Numbered from the stretch's first letter, positions 9,156 to 17,058 are shown. The stretch is 44,500 bases of DNA from Nitrosopumilaceae archaeon (GCA_005798405.1 SYJQ01000002.1:1-44500); one strand, 5' to 3'. Notes: generated from the letters alone by a model not told the origin. A program made the numbers and translations.

Positions 9156-10153
9156 TTGATTTTAATAACTCTCAAACTTTATTTAATTTTATGGATTCCT
9201 TGGAACATCAGCTTTTACTTCCTCTAGTAGAAGAAGAAAATATTTGCTTGCCTCTGCCAATTAATGTAGTTTCAAAATATTGGAATGTTGATCTTTCAAT
9301 GTCTGAGGCTATTGAAACTGCAAAACTATATGCCAATTCAAATGGAAGTATCTTAATTGAAGGAATTGAATCTGCAGAAAGACACGGATTAAGATGTAAA
9401 ATCATTCATTCTTCATTGTCTGAACTCAAAAAAATTATAGACATTGGAATTCCACCAATAGTAATTCTTCCAGGGATTCCTGAAATAACACAGCATGCTT
9501 CTGTAATATCTGGATATGATGAAAAAGAAAAAACTATTCTTCATTACATTCAAAAAGGAAATCAAGAGGGGGAGCAACAAGAAGGAGCAATACCACAAGC
9601 AATTTTTGATAAAGAATGGTCTGAAGATGGAAGATTACTAATACTTTTAGCTCCGTCAGATGTCTTGTCTTCTCTAAAACTAGAAAATGATTCAAGTGAA
9701 GCATCAAATAGACTGTGTTTTATTTCTGAAAGATTAAGCATACAAAAAAATATCTCAGAAGCATTGACATCTCTAAAAAACGCAATTGAGTTAGATAAAA
9801 GCAATTCAACTGCATTTTATTTATTGGCAAGTTTACTTAATGAACAAAATTCTAATCAATGTGTAGAGTATTATGAAAAATGTATCAAAATTAACAACAA
9901 GTTTTATCTTGCATATAATGGACTAGGTAACTATTATCTAAAATCAAATCAATTTGATAAAGCTGAATTCTGTTATAGCAAAGCTATCGAAATTAATTCC
10001 AAAAGATCCGCAAAAATTTACAAAAATCGTGCTTATCTAAGAGAAAAACAAAAAAAGAATTCTGAAGCAAAAAATGATCTTAAAAGTTATTTGAAACTTT
10101 TTCCAAAAGCTAAAGACAGAGGAATTATAGAACAAGCAATTAGAGAATTATAA
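9143..10153 (+). CDS. Peptidase C39-like domain fused to TPR repeats
   Basis: The N-terminal 170 residues resemble the C39/C39-like papain-type fold: C35 in ENICLPLP and H118 in QHASVISGYD stand where the catalytic Cys and His would be. The usual third residue is not clear, so it may be inactive. Residues about 200-320 form tetratricopeptide-like helix pairs, for example FYLAYNGLGNYYLKSNQFDKAEFCY, suggesting protein binding. No signal peptide is seen, so it is probably cytoplasmic. The start is either TTG at 9143, overlapping the amidotransferase gene, or ATG at 9191. Substrate and partner are unknown. It ends just before the oppositely oriented tRNA-Gly gene. Confidence 0.65.
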   Translation: MFPLIDFNNSQTLFNFMDSLEHQLLLPLVEEENICLPLPINVVSKYWNVDLSMSEAIETAKLYANSNGSILIEGIESAERHGLRCKIIHSSLSELKKIIDIGIPPIVILPGIPEITQHASVISGYDEKEKTILHYIQKGNQEGEQQEGAIPQAIFDKEWSEDGRLLILLAPSDVLSSLKLENDSSEASNRLCFISERLSIQKNISEALTSLKNAIELDKSNSTAFYLLASLLNEQNSNQCVEYYEKCIKINNKFYLAYNGLGNYYLKSNQFDKAEFCYSKAIEINSKRSAKIYKNRAYLREKQKKNSEAKNDLKSYLKLFPKAKDRGIIEQAIREL

Positions 10154-10154
10154 A

Positions 10155-10228
10155 TGCGGAGTGCGGGATTTGAACCCGCGGCCTTCAGCTTGGGAAGCTG
10201 ACATCTTACCGAGCTAGACTAACTCCGC
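10155..10228 (-). tRNA. tRNA-Gly (anticodon CCC)
   Basis: The reverse complement folds into a full cloverleaf. It has a 7-bp acceptor (GCGGAGT with ACTCCGC), D stem GTCT/AGAT, anticodon stem TCAGC/GCTGA around loop TTCCCAA, T stem GCGGG/CCCGC with loop TTCAAAT, and discriminator A. Anticodon CCC reads GGG (Gly). No intron is present and CCA is not encoded. Confidence 0.96.
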
Positions 10229-10250
10229 CTATCTAAAATTCATTAATTAT

Positions 10251-10261
10251 GATTAAATATC
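10251..10261. promoter_or_regulatory. TATA-like element between tRNA-Gly and a zinc-ribbon gene
   Basis: GATTAAATATC is centred near 10256. It is 25 bases before the ATG at 10281 on the plus strand and 28 bases before the 5' end of tRNA-Gly on the minus strand. One element may therefore serve both directions. The spacing favours ATG 10281 over TTG 10266. Confidence 0.4.
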
Positions 10262-10280
10262 TTGATTGGGAAACAATATC

Positions 10281-10454
10281 ATGGATGCACGATGCCCTGA
10301 ATGTGAGCAAGTAGCAATCTTAAACGATGACATCACTAATGTAAAATGTCCTCATTGTAATTTTGAAGCAGATTATGATACTTATCTTGAAATCATGAAA
10401 GATCAGGCAATCAATATGTCATATGATTACATCCCAAAAAGACCTGGTATTTAA
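10281..10454 (+). CDS. Small zinc-ribbon protein (57 aa)
   Basis: This protein has two CxxC pairs, CPEC and CPHC, separated by 16 residues, forming a zinc ribbon like those in transcription factors and small ribosomal proteins. A helical tail ending in YDYIPKRPGI follows. I cannot name a family. The frame extends to a TTG at 10266, but the ATG at 10281 starts directly before the ribbon (MDARCPEC) and has a TATA-like box 25 bases upstream. It converges with another zinc-ribbon gene whose stop abuts its own. Function unknown. Confidence 0.7.
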   Translation: MDARCPECEQVAILNDDITNVKCPHCNFEADYDTYLEIMKDQAINMSYDYIPKRPGI

Positions 10455-10577
10455 TTACCAAAAATTTCCTTTATCTGAGCAATCCAAATGCGCTCCACAC
10501 TTGGGACAGAACATATGGCATGCTTGCATATCTACCATCTTATTGTTGCATCTTGGACATTTGATCTCATCTACCAT
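10455..10577 (-). CDS. Small zinc-ribbon protein (40 aa)
   Basis: This short gene encodes MVDEIKCPRC, then a CPKC pair, then a Cys-containing tail ending in GNFW. The two CxxC pairs spaced by 13 residues form a compact zinc ribbon. An in-frame ATG at 10583 would add two residues. ATG 10577 is preferred because a TTTAAAAA box lies about 25 bases upstream. Its stop abuts that of the plus-strand zinc-ribbon gene with no spacer. The opposite strand is open here too, but that frame is a shadow without domain features. Function unknown. Confidence 0.66.
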   Translation of the reverse strand: MVDEIKCPRCNNKMVDMQACHMFCPKCGAHLDCSDKGNFW

Positions 10578-10598
10578 ACGCATCTCAAACAGTCTTGA

Positions 10599-10606
10599 TT
10601 TAAAAA
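10599..10606 (-). promoter_or_regulatory. TATA-like element for the 40-aa zinc-ribbon gene
   Basis: Plus-strand TTTAAAAA (minus TTTTTAAA) is centred about 25 bases before the ATG at 10577 on the minus strand. It fits a leaderless start. Confidence 0.4.
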
Positions 10607-10651
10607 TAATGTCCAAAGGTTAATTAGTCGTTCAACTTTTTTTTCTAATAC

Positions 10652-11038
10652 TTGACAAATTTCAAGCTAACCGTATCAGATGTAAAAGGAAAATCTATCA
10701 CTAAAGAGTTGAAAGACAGTGATGCAAATACATTGCTTGGTTTACAATTAGGTAATGAAGCCGATGCATCTCTTGTAGGATTGAAAGGAAAATTAAAACT
10801 CACTGGCGGCAGCGATAAATCTGGTGTACCAATGAGAAATGATATTCACGGTTCAGCAAGAAAATATGTTTTACTTTCAAAAGGAGTTGGATTACAAGCA
10901 GCCGAAATCGGACAAAGAGTAAGAAAACTTATGCGCGGAAATACTGTTTCAGAAGAAATATATCAAATAAATTGTAAATTTGATGGAGAGTTACCAGTAG
11001 AAGCTCCAGCTGAAGTAACAGAATCAGAAACTAAATAA
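10652..11038 (+). CDS. rps6e: Small ribosomal subunit protein eS6 (S6e)
   Basis: This is an archaeal/eukaryotic component of the 30S subunit. The N-terminal beta-barrel domain shows KLTVSDVKGKSITKEL and the hallmark GGSDKSGVPMRNDIHGSARKYV region, where the family has the conserved G-G-x-D-x-x-G-x-P-M motif. The 128-residue length is archaeal, without the long eukaryotic helical tail. The start is TTG (MTNFKLTVSD), about 29 bases after an AT-rich TTAATTAG. It is the first gene of the S6e, aIF2gamma, PIN cluster that is also conserved in other archaea. Confidence 0.93.
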   Translation: MTNFKLTVSDVKGKSITKELKDSDANTLLGLQLGNEADASLVGLKGKLKLTGGSDKSGVPMRNDIHGSARKYVLLSKGVGLQAAEIGQRVRKLMRGNTVSEEIYQINCKFDGELPVEAPAEVTESETK

Positions 11039-11078
11039 AAAGAATAACTTAACATATACCGGCTCTACATTTTGATTG

Positions 11079-12341
11079 ATGCATTGGAGAGAGACACTTC
11101 CTGATTGGTACATAAAAAAATATGGTCATCAACCATGTGTAAACATTGGAACTGCAGGTCACGTGGATCATGGAAAAACTACACTTATTCAAGCATTGAC
11201 AGGTTCATGGACAAGTGTTCACAGTCAAGAACTAAAACGAGGAATTACAATTCGTGTAGGTTATTCAGATGCAGCATTTTACAAATGTAAAAGTTGTGAA
11301 GAACCTTTAGGATATTCAACAACTCCGAAATGTAATAACTGTGGAAAAGAAAGTGAACTTTCTAGAGTTGTCAGTTTTGTAGATAGTCCAGGACATGAAA
11401 GTCTAATGGCAAACATGCTTTCTGGTTCAGCCTTGATGGATGGAGCTTTATTATTAGTAGCTTCAAATGAACCGGTACCTAAACCACAAACTAAAGAACA
11501 TCTTTTAGCACTTCAAACACTTGGAATACAACAAATTGTTATTGTACAAAATAAAGTAGATTTAATTTCATATGAAGAAGCAATCTCAAATCATCAAGAT
11601 ATTATAAAATTTGTTAAAGGAACATATGCTGCAAAGGCGCCAATAATTCCAATATCTGCACAATCTGGGCTTAACATAGATGCATTAATTGGTGCAATAG
11701 AATCCACAATTAAGACTCCAGAACGAGATGAATCTAAAGAACCAATCATGCATGTCTTAAGATCTTTTGACGTTAACAAGCCTGGTACAAAACTAAAAAA
11801 TATCAAAGGTGGTGTAATTGGAGGAAGTTTAACACAGGGAACTTTTAATGTTGGTGATGAAATTGAAATTAAACCTGGCATAATGGATGAAAAAAAGAAA
11901 ACATATGAGCCATTACTTACTGAAATTACTTCTCTTGGTACTGCTGCCGGAATTGTTGATTCTGTAAAGCCTGGTGGTTTGGTAGCAATTGGTACAAAAC
12001 TAGATCCTGCAATGACTAGAAGTGATTCTTTTATAGGCTCTGTAATTGGAAAACCTGGAACACTACCTGGAAATTCAACTCAGATAAAGCTAGAAGTAAA
12101 TCTATTTGATTCTGCTGTTGGTGCAGCTGAAGATACCAAAGTATTACCAATCCAAATAGGAGAACTATTACGATTAAACATCGGAACTGCTCCAATTTTA
12201 GGTAAAGTCTCTAAAATAAAATCAAATAGCATAGATATTGAACTTAGACGACCTGCTTGCATATTTGAAGGTGGTAATGTAGCTATTAGTAGAAAAATTA
12301 CTGACAGATGGAGATTAATCGGTGCAGGAATACTTGGTTGA
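11079..12341 (+). CDS. eif2g: Translation initiation factor aIF2 gamma subunit
   Basis: This is the GTPase core of aIF2, which brings initiator Met-tRNA to the small ribosomal subunit. The G domain shows G1 GHVDHGKT, G3 DSPGHE, G4 NKVDL and G5 ISAQSG. Between G1 and G3 is the zinc knuckle with two CxxC pairs (CKSC and CNNC) typical of the gamma subunit. Domains II and III follow with GGVIGGSLTQG and ending in RWRLIGAGILG. Start: TTG at 11076 is directly followed by ATG at 11079; I take the ATG, which lies about 25 bases after AACATATA. The alpha subunit is encoded at 15601-16398. Confidence 0.96.
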   Translation: MHWRETLPDWYIKKYGHQPCVNIGTAGHVDHGKTTLIQALTGSWTSVHSQELKRGITIRVGYSDAAFYKCKSCEEPLGYSTTPKCNNCGKESELSRVVSFVDSPGHESLMANMLSGSALMDGALLLVASNEPVPKPQTKEHLLALQTLGIQQIVIVQNKVDLISYEEAISNHQDIIKFVKGTYAAKAPIIPISAQSGLNIDALIGAIESTIKTPERDESKEPIMHVLRSFDVNKPGTKLKNIKGGVIGGSLTQGTFNVGDEIEIKPGIMDEKKKTYEPLLTEITSLGTAAGIVDSVKPGGLVAIGTKLDPAMTRSDSFIGSVIGKPGTLPGNSTQIKLEVNLFDSAVGAAEDTKVLPIQIGELLRLNIGTAPILGKVSKIKSNSIDIELRRPACIFEGGNVAISRKITDRWRLIGAGILG

Positions 12342-12702
12342 AGTAATTTGCGATACAAGTTTTCTAATTCATTTAGCTACTAGAAGAATCAAAAATATTG
12401 ATAATATTGATGTTGAAATAGGTCAAGTTACATTTGTTGTACCACAAGTTGTTCAAAATGAACTTTCTGAATTAATCAAAAATCCAAAAAAAAATCAAAC
12501 TGCGCTTACAACTAGAGATTTTATCAAAAATTTTAAAATTATACCAATTTCTGGAAATTTTGCAGACAAGGAATTAATTGATTATGTAAAAAAAAATAGA
12601 GTCATAATTGGTACAATGGATAAGGAATTAAAAAAACAAATTAAAGAATATGGTGGTTCTATAATGTCTTTTTCAAATGATAAAATTGTTCTAGAATCAT
12701 AG
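12334..12702 (+). CDS. PIN-domain protein (Fcf1/UPF0129-like)
   Basis: This is a PIN-fold nuclease-like protein. The first acidic residue is in ICDTSFLIHL, the second region in QNELSELI, and the last acidic pair in GTMDKELKK, giving the expected Asp/Glu cluster for a metal-dependent RNase. By family placement next to aIF2gamma (COG1412-like) it is more likely to act in rRNA maturation than as a VapC toxin, and no antitoxin gene precedes it. The TTG at 12334 overlaps the aIF2gamma stop by 8 bases; a GTG at 12322 is an alternative. The overlap indicates translational coupling. Confidence 0.78.
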   Translation: MVEVICDTSFLIHLATRRIKNIDNIDVEIGQVTFVVPQVVQNELSELIKNPKKNQTALTTRDFIKNFKIIPISGNFADKELIDYVKKNRVIIGTMDKELKKQIKEYGGSIMSFSNDKIVLES

Positions 12703-12737
12703 TAAAATTTAACTTGTAGAATTTATCAATAATTGAT

Positions 12738-13193
12738 ATGACTAATTTAATTTTAGAAAGCAGTGCTTTTAAAAATGGTAAGGAAATTCCAAAAAAATAT
12801 GGCTATAAAAATTCCAACATAAATCCACCATTAAAAATAAAAGAAATACCACAAAACACAAAATCTCTAGTCCTCATAATGGATGATCCTGATGCAATGG
12901 GTGCAGTAGGGAAAATTTGGGTTCATTGGGTAATATGGAATATTGAACCTAACACAACAGAAATAAAAGAAGATTCAATTCCAAGTGGTGCAATTGAAGG
13001 CAAAACTGATTTTGGAGAAATTGGTTATGGTGGACCAGCCCCACCTGATAAGGAACATACATACATTTTCAAATTATATGCGTTAGATAATAAATTGAAT
13101 CTAAATGAAGGTGCATCAAAAATAGATGTAGAAAAATCTATGAAAAATCATATTATTGCAGAAGCAAAATTGACAGGAAAATATTCTCCTTAA
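12738..13193 (+). CDS. PEBP/YbhB-YbcL family protein
   Basis: The protein belongs to the phosphatidylethanolamine-binding protein family. It has LVLIMDDPDAMG with the conserved DPD, VHWVIWNI, the GYGGPAPP loop and HTYIFKLYALD near the C-terminus. These line the anion-binding pocket. The 151-residue length is normal for prokaryotic members. No signal peptide is seen, so it is probably cytoplasmic. The physiological ligand is unknown. An AT-rich AAATTTAAC about 29 bases upstream suggests a separate promoter from the PIN gene, although only 35 bases separate them. Confidence 0.88.
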   Translation: MTNLILESSAFKNGKEIPKKYGYKNSNINPPLKIKEIPQNTKSLVLIMDDPDAMGAVGKIWVHWVIWNIEPNTTEIKEDSIPSGAIEGKTDFGEIGYGGPAPPDKEHTYIFKLYALDNKLNLNEGASKIDVEKSMKNHIIAEAKLTGKYSP

Positions 13194-13263
13194 ATCAATC
13201 TTTCTAGATTTTAAATATTCATTTTTAAACACATGAATAATTTTAGATCTTTTTTATACAAAG

Positions 13264-13272
13264 AGTAATAAA
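13264..13272 (+). promoter_or_regulatory. TATA-like element for aglB
   Basis: AGTAATAAA is centred about 28 bases before the TTG start of aglB at 13296. It supports TTG as the true start of a leaderless mRNA. Confidence 0.35.
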
Positions 13273-13295
13273 CAAAGTTCAGTGAGAAAATCTAA

Positions 13296-15434
13296 TTGAT
13301 TTCAAATATCACTCTGTTTTCATCAGGAAAATTTGATCTTAAATTACATCATCTCTTAATTGTGGGAATTCTTTCTTTATCATTTTCTATTTCATTTTTA
13401 GTTAGATCACAAGCGGCTGACTATGGTTGGGAGCTAAATGAATTTGATCCCTTTTTCAATTATAGAGCTACACAATACATCGTTGATAATGGAGTAAATG
13501 CATATTTTCAATGGAATGATGATCTTAGTTGGTATCCTAATGGTAGAGATGTTTCACAAACCTCTCAAGTAGTACTTCATTTGACTACTGCTTTTACATA
13601 TTGGATCTTTGGTGGAGGAATAGAACTTTATGACTTTACAATTCTATTTCCTGTTATTTTTGGCTCTCTTAGTAGTATTGTAATTTTTGCGTTAGTCAGA
13701 GTAATAGGAGGAACAACTGCTGGATTGTTCTCTGCATTATTTTTCTCTGTATCATTACCTTTGATAATGAGAGGAACAATAGGTTGGTTCAAATCTGAAC
13801 CACTTGGATTATTCTTTGGTCTTTTAGCAACCTATTTTTTGCTTAGTGGTATAAATTCTAAAAATAAAAAAATAGCAATTGCAAAATTAATAGCTGCAGG
13901 AATTACCATACCTTTATCAATATCATCATGGGGTGGAAGCCAGTTTTTTATAATTCCTATAGGTGTTTTCTTTCTTACACTACCTTTTGTAAGATCCGAT
14001 CATAAATTTATTTTATGGGCAATTCCATTATTTACTTCAATTGTAGTTCTTGTATCTCTTGGTTTTGAAAGATTGAGTTCAAATTTCATCTTTGGTTTGG
14101 GAGGAGCTTCATTAATAATTCCCACAATTTTTGTAATATTTTGTATTTTTATTCAAAACAAAAGTAATGAAAATAAAAAAACTAGAAATGGTTTATTATT
14201 TTTAGCCTCTATTTTGATAATTGGTTCAAGTGTTTTAATAATTAATGCTAGTTCAGAATTTTTACCACTTCCTAGCTATAGATATTTAAATGCAATTAAT
14301 CCATTTTTGACTACTTCTGTTCCTTTAATAGATTCAGTTGCAGAACATGCTAGCACAACAATTCAACAATCATTTTTATTTCATTCAATTCTAATGATCT
14401 TTGCTGGATTGGGAATTTGGTTAATTATGAAGAATCATAAAATAAAAAATTCTAATTTTATTAAAAATGATATGATTTTATTCTCATTAATTTTTGGATT
14501 AATCGGAATATATGTTAGCTCTGCATTTGTAAGGTTAGAAGTATTTGCATCGTTATCATTGATAATGTTGGCTTCAATAGGATTGTCTATGCTTATAAAA
14601 GATATTTTAAATAACACGGAAAGCAAAAAATTCAGAAATTTAATTATCAAATTTTCATTTATTTCAGGAATAATAATTCTTTTAGTCATTCCAGTTTCTT
14701 TTCCATCAAATGGAAATTGGGTAACTGCAGCAAAATCACCACCCACAATTCTTAATGGTGGTACTGCTTATCCGGTCAGTACCAATGATTGGTTAGAATC
14801 AATGGAATGGATAAAAAACAATACTCCTAAAGATGCCGTCATTGCATCTTGGTGGGATTATGGTTATTGGATCTCTACTTTGGGAGAAAGAGCATCAATA
14901 GCTGATAATTCAACATTATACACTAGTGTTATAGAAAAACTTGCTAAAATGCTTCTCAATTCCCCAGAAGAAGGTTGGCAAACATTAAGAGATATGCAAG
15001 CTGATTATGTTGTAATTTTTGTTTCAGGTCAAAGATTGGCAGTTGATAACGACGGTCAAGCTCTTTATGTATTACAAGGAGGCGGTGACGAATCAAAAAA
15101 ACAATGGTTTATACGAATTGCAGAAAAGCCTACCTCCCAATACATAGAATCTGATGGTATTAGCGGTACTGATTCTTTTTGGAATGATACTCTACTAGGT
15201 AAAATGTTTCCATTTACTCCATTAGCATATGTTAATTTCGAAACTAACCAGCAATCTGCAACATATCAACCAGGTTTTACACCAATATATGTAAAAGATA
15301 TCAAATATGCTTCTGATAGTAATGGCCCATTAAGACTTGTGCACGCATCTCCAAGTTTTAATGCAGAAAAAGGTCAACCAATGATAGGCGTATTCATTTA
15401 TGAAGTAAACAAAGATTTTGTTCCAACCAAGTAA
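13296..15434 (+). CDS. aglB: Oligosaccharyltransferase AglB/STT3
   Basis: This enzyme transfers a lipid-linked glycan to Asn in N-x-S/T sequons of exported proteins. It is a membrane protein with about a dozen hydrophobic helices before residue 470, then a soluble outer domain. The first catalytic acidic motif is ELNEFDPFFNYR (E49, D51). The WWDYG sequon-binding motif is at residues 519-523, followed by GYWIS. At 712 residues it is shorter than euryarchaeal AglB-L but complete. The TTG start is supported by a TATA-like box 28 bases upstream. It runs convergently into nop10. No other glycosylation genes are adjacent. Confidence 0.95.
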   Translation: MISNITLFSSGKFDLKLHHLLIVGILSLSFSISFLVRSQAADYGWELNEFDPFFNYRATQYIVDNGVNAYFQWNDDLSWYPNGRDVSQTSQVVLHLTTAFTYWIFGGGIELYDFTILFPVIFGSLSSIVIFALVRVIGGTTAGLFSALFFSVSLPLIMRGTIGWFKSEPLGLFFGLLATYFLLSGINSKNKKIAIAKLIAAGITIPLSISSWGGSQFFIIPIGVFFLTLPFVRSDHKFILWAIPLFTSIVVLVSLGFERLSSNFIFGLGGASLIIPTIFVIFCIFIQNKSNENKKTRNGLLFLASILIIGSSVLIINASSEFLPLPSYRYLNAINPFLTTSVPLIDSVAEHASTTIQQSFLFHSILMIFAGLGIWLIMKNHKIKNSNFIKNDMILFSLIFGLIGIYVSSAFVRLEVFASLSLIMLASIGLSMLIKDILNNTESKKFRNLIIKFSFISGIIILLVIPVSFPSNGNWVTAAKSPPTILNGGTAYPVSTNDWLESMEWIKNNTPKDAVIASWWDYGYWISTLGERASIADNSTLYTSVIEKLAKMLLNSPEEGWQTLRDMQADYVVIFVSGQRLAVDNDGQALYVLQGGGDESKKQWFIRIAEKPTSQYIESDGISGTDSFWNDTLLGKMFPFTPLAYVNFETNQQSATYQPGFTPIYVKDIKYASDSNGPLRLVHASPSFNAEKGQPMIGVFIYEVNKDFVPTK

Positions 15435-15443
15435 TATTATATT

Positions 15444-15599
15444 TTAGTTATATCTTTCCGCGAGTCTATATCTCATGTATTTGTCATCAGGTGAAAACTT
15501 GGCTGGATGTGCAGAAATAGTTTCTTCATTACATAGTGGACACTTTTCCTTAAGTGTATAGTGATTACACTTTGAACATCTTCTTAATTGAAATCTCAT
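15444..15599 (-). CDS. nop10: H/ACA RNP protein Nop10
   Basis: Nop10 is a small subunit of the archaeal H/ACA ribonucleoprotein, which makes pseudouridine in rRNA together with Cbf5, Gar1 and L7Ae. The protein starts MRFQLRRCSKC, has a second pair CPLC completing the zinc ribbon, then the conserved AHPAKFSPDDKYMRYR tail. At 51 residues it has family size. The frame is open upstream inside aIF2alpha, but that extension is lysine-rich and does not belong to the family. The ATG at 15599 lies one base after the aIF2alpha stop, so it is cotranscribed with it. Confidence 0.93.
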   Translation of the reverse strand: MRFQLRRCSKCNHYTLKEKCPLCNEETISAHPAKFSPDDKYMRYRLAERYN

Positions 15600-15600
15600 C

Positions 15601-16398
15601 TTAATTCTCTCTTGTTTTTTTAGATTCTTCTCTAGTGAATTTGAATGATCCTTTCTTTTTTTCAATACTTTCTTGAATTTCTGCTATTATTGGTTTTAGT
15701 GTTTTTTCAGCAGATTTGAAATCTTCTGAAATAATAGACAGTCTGTATTTTGGTGCACCTAAATAAGTAATATCTATTGTAGGATCTTTTTTTGTTGCAT
15801 CTAAAAGTGCTTTTTTAATAATTTCAACTCCATCTGATTTATTATTTGTAATCTCCATAATTCCTCTAATTTCAACTGAGGGAAGTTTGATTTTAGAACA
15901 AATTTCTTCAATAACTGATGCAGTTTTTTTAGGAATCTTTAATTCTTTTATTGATTCTATTCCATTTCTTCCAATTTCAATAAAAGCATCATAAACAGAA
16001 TCAAATTTTGAATAAATACTGTCTTCTAATTTCTCAATATCTTCATCTGAAAGTTTTCCCTTTTCTTTAACATTTTCTAGTAATGTTTTCCCTTTTTCAA
16101 ATTTCTTTACTTCTTTTAATTTCTGTTTTTTCTGATCTTTAGATACTTGCTTTAATGAAAGATCTATGTCTCCTCTATCTGGATTTACTTTTTTTACTAA
16201 TAGTACCTTTTTTTCACCGTCTTTTACGAATTTACTAACAGATCTAATCCAGCCAGGTGCAATTTCTGAAATATGTAAAAATCCTTGAATCCCATCATAT
16301 TCATCTAAAGTGACATAAGCGCCATGATCCATTACTTTGGTTATTGTAGCAAGAACAATTTCTCCCTGCTCTGGCATCTCTTGAATTTCAGTAGACAT
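15601..16398 (-). CDS. eif2a: Translation initiation factor aIF2 alpha subunit
   Basis: This subunit contacts initiator tRNA and mRNA in aIF2. The N-terminal S1 OB fold is clear: GEIVLATITKVMDHGAYVTLDEYDGIQGFLHISEIA. A helical middle domain and an alpha-beta C-terminal domain (TYLGAPKYRLSI onwards) follow, as in other archaeal alpha subunits. The frame extends to an ATG at 16413. I prefer the ATG at 16398 (MSTEIQEMPEQGE) because a TATA-like ATAATTTAAT is centred 28 bases upstream, while it would be only 13 bases from the longer start. Nop10 follows immediately. Confidence 0.94.
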   Translation of the reverse strand: MSTEIQEMPEQGEIVLATITKVMDHGAYVTLDEYDGIQGFLHISEIAPGWIRSVSKFVKDGEKKVLLVKKVNPDRGDIDLSLKQVSKDQKKQKLKEVKKFEKGKTLLENVKEKGKLSDEDIEKLEDSIYSKFDSVYDAFIEIGRNGIESIKELKIPKKTASVIEEICSKIKLPSVEIRGIMEITNNKSDGVEIIKKALLDATKKDPTIDITYLGAPKYRLSIISEDFKSAEKTLKPIIAEIQESIEKKKGSFKFTREESKKTREN

Positions 16399-16420
16399 TT
16401 CTTCTAAATCCATCTTCTGT

Positions 16421-16430
16421 ATAATTTAAT
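16421..16430 (-). promoter_or_regulatory. TATA-like element for eif2a-nop10
   Basis: Plus-strand ATAATTTAAT is centred near 16426. It is 28 bases before the ATG at 16398 and lies in the short gap after the adenosyltransferase stop. Confidence 0.45.
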
Positions 16431-16434
16431 GTTG

Positions 16435-17007
16435 CTAGAAATCAATTCCTTTTTTTGCTTTTATGCCATGTTGAAATGGATGCTTTATCTCTCTCATTTC
16501 TGTAACTAGATCTGCCAATTCAATGATTTCATCTTTAGCATAATTTCCAGTCAGTACAAGATCTAATTCTTTAGGTTTTGATTTAATCAAATTAAGAACA
16601 TCTTCAATTTTTACTAGACCTAAGTTTATAGCATAATTTATCTCATCTAAAATTACGATATCGTACTTTCCTGATTGTATTTTTTCAGTACTGATTTTAA
16701 TTGCCTCCTTTGCAATTCTTTCATGCTCTTCTTTAGGGCTCTTGTCATCTATTATTCCAACAAATCCTTTCCCGATCGCAACCACTTCAAATTCTGGTTC
16801 TAATCGCTTAGATGAATACATCTCACCATAATGCCATGATCCTTTGATAAACTGTATCATACATGTTTTTTTTGCATAACCTGTTGCTCTTAATGCAATG
16901 CCTAACGCAGCTGTAGTCTTTCCCTTACCTTTTCCAGTATATACAATAACTAATCCATCCTTTTCCATAGATAATTCATGAATTATCCAAGTAAAAACAT
17001 TAAGCAT
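16435..17007 (-). CDS. cobA: Cob(I)yrinic acid a,c-diamide adenosyltransferase (CobA/BtuR type)
   Basis: This enzyme attaches the adenosyl group to cobalt from ATP. The P-loop is GKGKGKTTAA after GLVIVYT, as in BtuR/CobO. Later come QFIKGSWHYGE and VILDEINYAINLGLV (Walker B region), with LVLTGN near the end. The length is 190 residues from ATG 17007, or 177 from ATG 16968 (MEKDGLVIVY). The family core alone would suggest the shorter form, but an ATTTAAAT box is centred 25 bases upstream of 17007. It is divergent from cobB and begins the corrinoid block. Confidence 0.9.
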   Translation of the reverse strand: MLNVFTWIIHELSMEKDGLVIVYTGKGKGKTTAALGIALRATGYAKKTCMIQFIKGSWHYGEMYSSKRLEPEFEVVAIGKGFVGIIDDKSPKEEHERIAKEAIKISTEKIQSGKYDIVILDEINYAINLGLVKIEDVLNLIKSKPKELDLVLTGNYAKDEIIELADLVTEMREIKHPFQHGIKAKKGIDF

Positions 17008-17026
17008 TGTTTAGACTAATGTATCA

Positions 17027-17036
17027 ATTTAAATAA
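17027..17036. promoter_or_regulatory. Palindromic TATA-like element between cobA and cobB
   Basis: The palindromic ATTTAAAT core is centred near 17032. It is 25 bases from the cobA ATG at 17007 (minus) and 27 bases from the cobB TTG at 17059 (plus). A single box may drive both divergent genes. Confidence 0.42.
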
Positions 17037-17058
17037 AAAACGATTCTAATCATACGAA

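Noticed and set aside
10423-10623. Plus-strand open frame over the 40-aa zinc-ribbon gene
   Set aside because: The minus strand gives a compact protein with two CxxC pairs and a TATA-like box; the plus frame has no such support.
10637-10644. Run of eight T before rps6e as a transcription terminator
   Set aside because: It lies between a minus-strand promoter region and the rps6e start on the plus strand. No plus-strand transcript needs to end there, and T runs are common in this AT-rich DNA.
12334-12702. PIN protein read as a VapC toxin of a toxin-antitoxin pair
   Set aside because: No antitoxin gene precedes it. It sits in the conserved S6e-aIF2gamma-PIN cluster, which points to an rRNA-processing family.
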